NCBI GenBank assembly: GCA_016783865.1
Contig: JADHVS010000142.1
Location: 1 to 11,262, forward strand
Length of the DNA: 11,262 bases
Reading direction: 5' to 3'
Source: Bacteroidales bacterium
GTDB lineage: Bacteria > Bacteroidota > Bacteroidia > Bacteroidales > SM23-62
Part shown: positions 6,233 through 11,262 of the stretch, piece by piece
Numbering within the stretch: position 1 is the first letter of the stretch
How the letters are laid out: every line of letters begins with the position of its first letter
The notes under the pieces: model-generated
Told to the model about the DNA's origin: nothing
Seen by the model: the letters and a program-made list of their open reading frames with translations, nothing else
The model's database searches: none
Made by a program: the position numbers and the translations under genes

Positions 6233-6646
6233 TCAGGATGTTTTGATTGATTTACGGATGATCACCCGTATCAGGAGGAAATAACCCAAACCTGTCCCGG
6301 AAAGGATTCCCAGGAGATTATAAAGCATGTCGATGATATTGAATGATCTGCCAGGCACAAAGATCTGGATGTATTCGGCAAGCCAACCGAATATACTTCC
6401 AATCACCATAAAGGCTATCAACTCAACAGTTTGAATCCGGAAAGTCCTGTCGCCTCTCCAAATGACGAAGATCATACCAAGAATGAAATAGCCAAGTAAA
6501 TGTTCAAGGTAATCCAACCGGAAGTTTGAAGCAGGTTGCTGGATCATATCACATGTGTCGGGAATGACACTAAAAACGAATAGCAATCCAGTCCAAACCA
6601 CCAACAGGATAATCCAGATCTGCTTTATGAAATACAGCTTCATCAT
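6233..6646 (-). CDS. VanZ-like family membrane protein
   Basis: This 137-residue protein has about four hydrophobic segments (9-28, 50-64, 76-92, 108-129). The conserved polar pattern of VanZ-like proteins is present: DYLEH (45-49) at the start of the second helix, a Glu-x-x-Gln pair (Glu91, Gln94) followed by FVPGRSF (96-102), then Asp106 and Asn110 in the last helix. VanZ of enterococci gives low-level teicoplanin resistance, but most family members in Bacteroidota are housekeeping membrane proteins of unknown role, and nothing here indicates glycopeptide resistance. Two adjacent ATG codons (6646 and 6643) could start it. It is separated from the downstream SGNH gene by the palindromic repeats and is divergent from the gene at 6764. 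Confidence 0.82.
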   Translation of the reverse strand: MMKLYFIKQIWIILLVVWTGLLFVFSVIPDTCDMIQQPASNFRLDYLEHLLGYFILGMIFVIWRGDRTFRIQTVELIAFMVIGSIFGWLAEYIQIFVPGRSFNIIDMLYNLLGILSGTGLGYFLLIRVIIRKSIKTS

Positions 6647-6763
6647 GAGGGGGCAATATTACTTAAAATAGTCTGATAATAAAACATCCGTTCCAAGCAT
6701 GAGTGTAAATTTTCTGCAACCTTTAGCTTGGATTATGGGTCATTATAATAAGAGGCGAAATAT

Positions 6764-7375
6764 ATGACCGGATCTTATAACATATTGAAAAAAAGAATAT
6801 TGGGCATTGATTATGGAAATAAATTCAGTGGCACTACCGTCATTTGCTATAATTCGTATCACCAGGTAAAATTTCTTGATTCATCGAAGAATTCAGATGC
6901 CGATGCCTTTATTCTGAATGAAGCTGCACACCTGAGGCCCGACTTAACCATGATTGATGCACCTTTGTCCCTTCCCGGGGTGTATTATCTGGGTAATGGC
7001 TATACCGACCGGTTTTTCAGGATCTGTGATCGTCAATTAAAAGCCATGTCTCCAATGTTTTTAGGAGGATTAACGGCAAGGGCTATGACTGTAAAGGAAG
7101 AATTGTTAAGAAAGAAATTCAGGGTTTTAGAAACCTATCCCAGAAAATTTGTCGAATTGATGAACCTGCCGTTGGATCTCTATAAAAAATCAAACCAGGA
7201 CCTTCTTGTATTTACAGAGTTCCTCAAGTTTTCTCTAGGATTAAACATAAATACCAAACAGATCACATCCTGGCACCGCATGGATGCGCTACTGGCATTT
7301 TTGTCCGGACTAAGGTATGTAAACGGGGAGGTAGAAAAGTTCGGAAAGAAAGAAGAAGGGCTTGTCTACGTTTAA
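6764..7375 (+). CDS. DUF429 family protein (predicted RNase H-fold nuclease)
   Basis: The 203-residue protein shows the DUF429 pattern. The first strand ILGIDYGNK places Asp16 where RNase H-fold proteins have their first acidic residue. TMIDAPLSLPG (62-72) gives Asp65, RICDRQLK (86-93) is the conserved CDR block, and GLTARAMTV (102-110) and VLETYPRKF (121-129) with Glu123 follow. WHRMDALLAFLSG (170-182) supplies the final conserved Asp174. It ends in a short strand EEGLVYV, also typical. The family is predicted to be a nuclease by fold, but its cellular role is not established to my knowledge. Length fits the family. It stands alone on the + strand, divergent from the VanZ-like gene, with repeats instead of a terminator after it. 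The ATG at 6764 is the only good start. Confidence 0.78.
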   Translation: MTGSYNILKKRILGIDYGNKFSGTTVICYNSYHQVKFLDSSKNSDADAFILNEAAHLRPDLTMIDAPLSLPGVYYLGNGYTDRFFRICDRQLKAMSPMFLGGLTARAMTVKEELLRKKFRVLETYPRKFVELMNLPLDLYKKSNQDLLVFTEFLKFSLGLNINTKQITSWHRMDALLAFLSGLRYVNGEVEKFGKKEEGLVYV

Positions 7376-7378
7376 TCA

Positions 7379-7413
7379 GTGAGTGGTGAATTGTGAGTGG
7401 TGAGTGGCGTGTG
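7379..7413 (+). repeat. Heptamer array GTGAGTG (5 degenerate units)
   Basis: Starting four bases after the DUF429 stop codon there are five consecutive 7-base units: GTGAGTG, GTGAATT, GTGAGTG, GTGAGTG, GCGTGTG. The 11-base word GTGAGTGGTGA occurs twice (7379-7389 and 7393-7403). It is non-coding and probably arose by slippage-type duplication. Confidence 0.7.
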
Positions 7414-7439
7414 TGAGGATTAGGTGTGGGATTTGTTTA

Positions 7440-7525
7440 GCTGAAGATTGAAGACTGGGGACTGCAGACTGTAGACTTGCAGACTTGTAGACTGCAGACT
7501 GTAGACTGTAGACTGTAGACTGTAG
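7440..7525 (+). repeat. Heptamer array ACTGTAG (12 units)
   Basis: Twelve consecutive units of 7 bases (two of 8) fill most of the gap between the convergent DUF429 and methyltransferase genes. The left units are diverged (GCTGAAG, ATTGAAG, ACTGGGG), the middle ones alternate ACTGCAG, ACTGTAG, ACTTGCAG and ACTTGTAG, and the last four (7498-7525) are identical ACTGTAG. The gradient from degenerate to perfect suggests recent expansion at the right end, 11 bases before the methyltransferase stop codon. Confidence 0.88.
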
Positions 7526-7536
7526 ACTTTTCCTAT

Positions 7537-8175
7537 CTATAACTTTCTTATCACAGATATGCCATCTCTGATGGGAAGGATTACATTCTCCACTCTGTGG
7601 TCTTTATGAACCATATCGTTAAACATGAGAATCCCTTTTGTGAAGGGATCGTTGCTGTCTTGACGCTGAACAACCTTTCCGCTCCAGAGCACATTATCTG
7701 CCAGGATAAAACCACCTGATTTTACTTTATCGATGATCATGTTATAATAATCGATGTATTCGTCTTTTTCAGCATCGATGTAAACCAGATCAAATTTTTG
7801 ATCCATACACGGGACAATATCTTTCGCATCTCCGGTAAACATTATGATTGAACCATCCATCCCGGCTTTTCGAATGAATGTTGCGGCCAGTTCTTTTACT
7901 TCTTCATCAATATCAATGGTATATACTCGTCCCCCCGGTCGCAATCCCCGGGCAAGACAAATGGCAGAATAACCGGTGAAGGTTCCGATTTCAAGGATAT
8001 TTTCCGGCTGGATCATCCGGCTTATCATTTCCAGGAATTTTCCCAGAATATGACCTGCAATCATTTGCGGATGAACTGTTTTGTTGTAAGTCTGCCGGTA
8101 CAATTCAGCCAGGACTTCATCTTCAGGTGATGAATGATCGTTGACGTATTTTTCAATTTCCGGATCGGTAAACAT
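7537..8175 (-). CDS. Class I SAM-dependent O-methyltransferase (CCoAOMT/YrrM-like)
   Basis: The 212-residue protein has the usual length and layout of the metal-dependent O-methyltransferase family 3. The SAM-binding motif I is ILEIGTFTGYSA (60-71), motif II is VYTIDIDEE (84-92) and the motif III region is FTGDAKDI (113-120). The divalent-metal ligands are expected at Asp134 in YIDAEKDEY and at Asp160-Asn161 in LADNVLW. The C-terminus has the conserved RDGISVIRKL ending. Bacterial members include small-molecule catechol O-methyltransferases and a tRNA 5-hydroxyuridine methyltransferase (TrmR/YrrM of Bacillus); sequence alone does not decide between these. It is downstream of, and on the same strand as, the M16 peptidase gene, with a 100-base repeat-containing gap between, so it need not share a transcript with it. 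Confidence 0.87.
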   Translation of the reverse strand: MFTDPEIEKYVNDHSSPEDEVLAELYRQTYNKTVHPQMIAGHILGKFLEMISRMIQPENILEIGTFTGYSAICLARGLRPGGRVYTIDIDEEVKELAATFIRKAGMDGSIIMFTGDAKDIVPCMDQKFDLVYIDAEKDEYIDYYNMIIDKVKSGGFILADNVLWSGKVVQRQDSNDPFTKGILMFNDMVHKDHRVENVILPIRDGISVIRKL

Positions 8176-8188
8176 GATATAGTTTATT

Positions 8189-8202
8189 CGGGCTGAAGCC
8201 CG
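8189..8202. repeat. Short GC-rich palindrome upstream of methyltransferase
   Basis: CGGGCT-GA-AGCCCG is a 6-base-pair hairpin with a 2-base loop, preceded by ATT like the two hairpins at 6102-6193. It lies 14 bases upstream of the methyltransferase start codon, within its presumed leader. It may be a minimal copy of the same dispersed palindrome family. Confidence 0.4.
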
Positions 8203-8204
8203 GA

Positions 8205-8239
8205 TCTCGTTCCTGGTTCTTTGTTCATCGTTCTTCGTT
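8205..8239 (-). repeat. Heptamer array AACgAaG (5 units)
   Basis: Read on the minus strand the region gives five consecutive heptamers AACGAAG, AACGATG, AACAAAG, AACCAGG and AACGAGA, all beginning AAC and in perfect 7-base phase. It sits between the M16 peptidase stop codon and the methyltransferase start codon. The unit is unrelated in sequence to the arrays at 7379 and 7440 but has the same period. Confidence 0.68.
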
Positions 8240-8275
8240 GGTGTGGGAGTTGGGTTTAGGTAAACTCGGCGGTAA

Positions 8276-9496
8276 TTAAATGTATGTCAATACGGAAAGA
8301 TTCTTCTCATTAAGGATATCATCTGCAATCTCCATTATATCTTCAGAAGTAACCTGATCGACTTGTTGCCTGATCTCATCCAGGCTGTCCACTTTATCAA
8401 ATACCAGGTAGCTTTTGGCCATACTCAGCATCAGGCTTTCATGGCTTTCCGCTGAAATGGCAATGTTTCCCATAAGTTGTCGCTTTGCCTTTGACAATTG
8501 CATTGACCCAAGTTTATTCATGCGGATCTTTCGGAACTCCCTCAATACAACATCCCGGCTGCGTTCGAGTTTGGATTTTTCACAAGTGAAATAGACTGTC
8601 ATTACCCCGGTATCGGTATAGGGTGTGTAATGAGACTCAGAATTGTATGAGTAACCGTTTTTTTCCCTGAGGGACATATTCAACCTGGTCTTAAGCCCGG
8701 GACCACCCAGGATATTATTCAGGAGATTTAATCCCAGCCTCCTTTCGTCCGGCAATGTATAAGCCCTGTTGCCAATAATCGAATGAGTCTGGAACGTCCC
8801 TTTCTCTATAATTGTATCACCAGGGGTATAAGAGGAAATTCCGGACCTGGTACGTTCCCTTGGTTTATCTGGCACTTGTCCAAAATGCTTTTCTGCAGCC
8901 CTGATGAACCTGTTAAAAGGGATATTGCCAACCAGGCAGACAACCATTTCCTGAGTGGAATAATTTTCCCTGACGAACCTGGAAATTTGATCCATACCTA
9001 TTTTGTCGAGTGACTCAGGAGTTCCCAGGATATTTCGGCCGATAGGATGGCCGTAAAAAACCATTTCCTCAAAATCATCGAAAATCAGTTCACCCGGATT
9101 ATCGAAGTACGAATTGATCTCATCGACAATCACCTCTTTTTCCCTGATAATTTCTTTTCCAGGAAAAACCGAATGGAACATGACATCATACAGGAGTTCA
9201 AGTGCCCTGGCATAGTCATGTTTCATGAATGAGGCATAAACACAGGTTTCTTCCTTTGTTGTATATGCATTGATTTCTCCACCGACATCCTCCAGCCGGC
9301 TGATGATATGGTACGCTTTGCGTTTCCCTGTACCCTTAAATATCATGTGTTCCACCAGGTGAGCCATGCCATGCTCTGTCTCCTCCTCATCGCGTGACCC
9401 TGTTCCCGCCAGCAATCCCACATGGGCAACCAGGTTATTGGTTTTCAGGTGGATCAGGCGTATGCCGTTGTTCAGGATGTGGGTTTCATATTTCAT
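8276..9496 (-). CDS. M16 family zinc metallopeptidase (pitrilysin/processing-peptidase type)
   Basis: The protein has the inverted zinc motif HLVEH (residues 46-50 counting from the ATG at 9496) and the third ligand Glu126 in EVIVDEI, 75 residues after the last His, which is the M16 spacing. The N-terminal half is therefore a complete catalytic domain. The second half (about 180-405) contains the SxxxxLREKNGYSY block near 265-279 typical of the inactive partner domain, so both halves of a single-chain M16B-type subunit are present in about 406 residues. No signal peptide is seen, so a cytoplasmic role in peptide turnover is likely. The frame is open three codons further to a TTG at 9505, but the ATG at 9496 is preferred. 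CAAAGATA (9503-9510) reads on the minus strand as TATCTTTG, a TAnnTTTG match 6 bases before that ATG, suggesting a very short leader. Confidence 0.9.
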   Translation of the reverse strand: MKYETHILNNGIRLIHLKTNNLVAHVGLLAGTGSRDEEETEHGMAHLVEHMIFKGTGKRKAYHIISRLEDVGGEINAYTTKEETCVYASFMKHDYARALELLYDVMFHSVFPGKEIIREKEVIVDEINSYFDNPGELIFDDFEEMVFYGHPIGRNILGTPESLDKIGMDQISRFVRENYSTQEMVVCLVGNIPFNRFIRAAEKHFGQVPDKPRERTRSGISSYTPGDTIIEKGTFQTHSIIGNRAYTLPDERRLGLNLLNNILGGPGLKTRLNMSLREKNGYSYNSESHYTPYTDTGVMTVYFTCEKSKLERSRDVVLREFRKIRMNKLGSMQLSKAKRQLMGNIAISAESHESLMLSMAKSYLVFDKVDSLDEIRQQVDQVTSEDIMEIADDILNEKNLSVLTYI

Positions 9497-9502
9497 ATTG
9501 GG

Positions 9503-9510
9503 CAAAGATA
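9503..9510 (-). promoter_or_regulatory. Candidate Bacteroidota -7 box of the M16 peptidase gene
   Basis: On the minus strand this reads TATCTTTG, a full match to TAnnTTTG, ending 6 bases before the ATG at 9496. No TTTG-type -33 element lies at the usual 19-21 base spacing; the nearest is about 30 bases upstream. The match is short and could be chance. Confidence 0.35.
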
Positions 9511-9573
9511 AGAAGGAAATCTCACACTACTCCCTGTAAACAAAACTGAAAATCATTGTGGCAGCAAATGATA

Positions 9574-9610
9574 TAAAAAATCCCCGCAGATGCTTGATCC
9601 ACAGGGATTT
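9574..9610 (-). terminator. Rho-independent-type terminator after the glutamine synthetase remnant
   Basis: On the minus strand AAATCCCTGT (from 9610) pairs with GCGGGGATTT (to 9578) over 10 base pairs including two G-T wobbles, with a loop of about 13 bases, followed at once by a run of T. It begins about 45 bases after the stop codon of the remnant at 9656 and before the M16 gene, so it would insulate the peptidase gene from read-through. Confidence 0.72.
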
Positions 9611-9655
9611 GAGTTTTCTTTGCTGCTCTTCAGCGAAGGAGTTGCAGGGCGAAGT

Positions 9656-10009
9656 TCAGGCACTCATCTGCCTCTCCAACTTTACGCAGTCGACCTCGAC
9701 TGATTTGACAGTCTGAATAATCCTGGCAGCTACTTTGTAAGGATCTGCATTGGATGCCGGCCTGCGGTCTTCCAGCCTTCCCTTCCAGCCTTTTTCAATG
9801 GTGCTTATGGGAATACGGATAGAAGCACCGCGATCTGATATGCCATAGGAGAACTTATCAATCGATTGTGTTTCATGGCGACCGGTAAGGCGCTGATCAT
9901 TGTCGACTCCTGATGCCTGTTCAGTCGAAGATCCATCAAAGGCCCACTTAGGGCAATTTTTCAATTTTCCGTCAAAGTCAGATACGACCAGTATTTTGCT
10001 TCTCATCAT
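9656..10009 (-). pseudogene. glnA: Glutamine synthetase remnant with large in-frame internal deletion
   Basis: The 117-codon frame joins two far-apart pieces of a beta-grasp glutamine synthetase (the ~340-residue type that makes glutamine from glutamate, ammonia and ATP). Residues 1-34 (MRSK..., [24 protein letters not shown]) match the N-terminal beta-grasp region with the conserved FDGSST loop. Residues 35-106 ([52 protein letters not shown]) match the C-terminal end of the catalytic domain. About 200 residues between them are missing, including the metal-binding Glu residues and the glutamate-binding NGSGMH region. The extreme N-terminus is also absent: only PTQ before the first Met resembles the family, and no start codon lies upstream before the stop at 10118-10120. 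The frame is intact across the junction and a good terminator follows. It cannot be an active synthetase; an assembly artefact is possible. Confidence 0.85.
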
Positions 10010-10276
10010 CTGTGTGGGTAGGATAGTGGATGGGAAAACGCCTATAATTAAGGAAGGGTGGAGATAAATTATTTGAAGGGGATCTGGATTAATTGGTGTT
10101 TGAGAAGAGATATAATTTTATGAGGAGCCTGATATTCCTTAGAAAGATGAAGCTCAGGCAATACAAGATTCGGAACTGTATGGCATTTACAGCTCCTTAA
10201 TTAATGGGAAAAATTTGATTTTCAGGAGATTACAGAAATATGGCCAAAGGATTTTTTTCTGCTAAAATAATTTCGG
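10010..10276. other. Gene-free gap with a possible coding relic on the + strand
   Basis: This 267-base gap separates the symporter stop codon from the glutamine synthetase remnant. On the + strand 10143-10265 is open for 40 codons from a stop codon to a TAA, without an ATG. Its translation looks protein-like: DSELYGIYSSLINGKNL followed by IFRRLQKYGQRIFFC. An adjacent frame upstream ([16 protein letters not shown], about 10100-10147) could be continuous with it after one frameshift. I do not recognise the family. No clear promoter or terminator for the symporter is seen here. Confidence 0.25.
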
Positions 10277-11158
10277 TTACTCCTGTGTTGCCTCGTTCTC
10301 TGATCTCTTGCTTCTCCTGATCCCTAAATAGATTACAACACCACCTGTAAAGAACATAAGCAGACTATATATAGCGGGAACTATAGCAAATTCAGTACTG
10401 TGCAATAATACCACTGCAATGGTAATGGCCAGTGTCCCGTTTTGAATCCCCGACTCAATGGAAATGGATAAAGCTCTTTTCTCAATGATCCTGAATATTT
10501 TAGCGGAGAAGTAACCGACTGTCATGGTTCCCACATTCAATAACAGTGCAACGATCCCTGCCTGCTGGAAATAAGAAACAAAATTGGCCCTTTCCTTCAC
10601 GACTATTCCGATTATAATCAGGGCCAGAACAATTGCAGAGGCTATCCGTACAGGTTTACCCATGCGCAGGGCAAAACCCTCCTTATATCTTCTGATGATC
10701 ATGCCAATAGTAACCGGTATTACGATGATAGCAAAGATCCTGAGAATGGTTTCAGGCACATTCAGCCTGATTATCTGAGCCTCATCTCCAAAATATTCCA
10801 GTGCAAAATTTATTATGAAGGGTATGGTCAGGATAGTAATAAAACTGCTCAATGAAGTAAGGGTCACTGACAATGCCGTATCTCCCTTTGCAAGGTGGGC
10901 GATCAGGTTTGAAGTTGGACCACCCGGGCAGGCAACCAGTATCATGATCCCGATTGATATTTCAGGCTTCAGCGGGAACAGAATGGCAATTGCAAATCCA
11001 ATAAGAGGCAGTATTATGAGCTGGTTGGTCAATCCCACGATGATTGCTTTTGGATATACAACGATCCTTTTGAAATCGTCGATAACCAGTGTCAGTCCCA
11101 TTCCGAGCATTATAATAGCAAGTGATGAGGCTAAAAAAATGGCTGATACATTGTCCAT
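10277..11158 (-). CDS. Bile acid:sodium symporter (BASS/SBF) family transporter
   Basis: The 293-residue protein is hydrophobic throughout with about nine to ten membrane segments and no signal peptide, the normal size of bacterial BASS proteins. Signature blocks are LGMGLTL (18-24), VACPGGPTSNLIA (75-87) at the first helix crossover and SIESGIQNGTLAI (233-245) at the second, with AIYSLLMF following. Ser83, Asn84, Ser97, Thr101, Glu235 and Gln239 sit at the spacings of the sodium-site residues known from the Neisseria homologue, so sodium coupling looks intact. Substrates in bacteria are mostly unknown organic anions (pantoate, pyruvate and similar compounds in some members); bile acid transport should not be assumed. 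The ATG at 11158 starts just ahead of the first helix. It appears to be transcribed alone; the 104 bases upstream hold no clear promoter. Confidence 0.88.
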   Translation of the reverse strand: MDNVSAIFLASSLAIIMLGMGLTLVIDDFKRIVVYPKAIIVGLTNQLIILPLIGFAIAILFPLKPEISIGIMILVACPGGPTSNLIAHLAKGDTALSVTLTSLSSFITILTIPFIINFALEYFGDEAQIIRLNVPETILRIFAIIVIPVTIGMIIRRYKEGFALRMGKPVRIASAIVLALIIIGIVVKERANFVSYFQQAGIVALLLNVGTMTVGYFSAKIFRIIEKRALSISIESGIQNGTLAITIAVVLLHSTEFAIVPAIYSLLMFFTGGVVIYLGIRRSKRSENEATQE

Positions 11159-11262
11159 GATAATAGGTTTAGTTTAAGGAAGGAAATCAGGGTAATGGCA
11201 TTGTAAATATTATCATCCGGCGCATAGATGAATTCATATTTAGTTATAAGGTCAGAAGCTAA

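Noticed and set aside
6233..6646. VanZ-like protein read as a teicoplanin resistance gene
   Set aside because: No vanA-type cluster is present and VanZ-like proteins are common in Bacteroidota; only the family assignment is supported.
7440..7525. Repeat array considered as a CRISPR
   Set aside because: The units are 7-8 bases, directly adjacent and without spacers, and no cas gene is nearby.
8783..9232. Two short + strand frames inside the M16 peptidase gene
   Set aside because: They are antisense to a gene with complete zinc-binding motifs and have no independent support.
10584..11177. Two + strand frames (64 and 120 codons) opposite the symporter gene
   Set aside because: Their residues mirror the hydrophobic codon pattern of the transporter; neither has family features.
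11131..11262. Minus-strand open frame entering from the right window edge, 43 codons to a TAG, overlapping the symporter start by 28 bases
   Set aside because: It could be the 3' end of an upstream gene (KYEFIYAPDDNIYNAI looks protein-like), but it is short, cut by the window edge, has an unusually long overlap and matches no family I know. Sequence to the right would settle it.

Overview
The window looks like a piece of a Bacteroidota chromosome, probably from a Bacteroidales-like environmental lineage. The pointers are a type IX secretion tail on the protein at 3213-4004, candidate -7 boxes of the Bacteroidota form TAnnTTTG placed very close to start codons, and protein families (HigA-like/AbiEii pair, SGNH-TPR protein, VanZ-like protein, beta-grasp glutamine synthetase) whose sequences read as Bacteroidota versions. 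No rRNA, tRNA, CRISPR array, transposase or integrase is visible.

Region 1 (1 to about 1920) reads as an integron-type gene cassette. Two attC-like hairpins in the same orientation, each ending in GTTATGCAC, bracket two overlapping genes on the + strand: a secreted protein of unknown function and a secreted agmatine/peptidylarginine deiminase family enzyme. Only 17-18 bases separate the genes from the recombination sites, as in real cassettes. No integrase lies in the window, so this may be the distal end of an array or a cluster of attC sites without an integrase.

Region 2 (1912-2920) is a minus-strand toxin-antitoxin-like pair: a HigA-like helix-turn-helix protein, then an AbiEii-family nucleotidyltransferase. 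The nucleotidyltransferase frame runs straight into the attC site, so its native 3' end appears to be replaced. A perfect inverted repeat covers the likely promoter of the pair. Both accessory regions are visibly more AT-rich than the rest.

Region 3 (3213-9496) looks like ordinary chromosome: a T9SS-sorted secreted protein (+), an SGNH/GDSL-TPR membrane-anchored protein (-), a VanZ-like protein (-), a DUF429 RNase H-fold protein (+), a class I O-methyltransferase (-) and an M16 zinc peptidase (-). The gaps between these genes hold tandem REP-like palindromes (6105-6193) and three short arrays of different sequence that all share a 7-base period (7379-7413, 7440-7525, 8205-8239).

Region 4 (9574-11262) holds an internally deleted glutamine synthetase remnant with an intact-looking terminator, a gap with a possible coding relic, and a bile acid:sodium symporter family transporter (-). 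The genes of regions 3 and 4 do not form one obvious pathway. The features that stand out most are the attC-flanked two-gene cassette, the toxin/attC chimera, the collapsed glutamine synthetase gene and the heptamer arrays.
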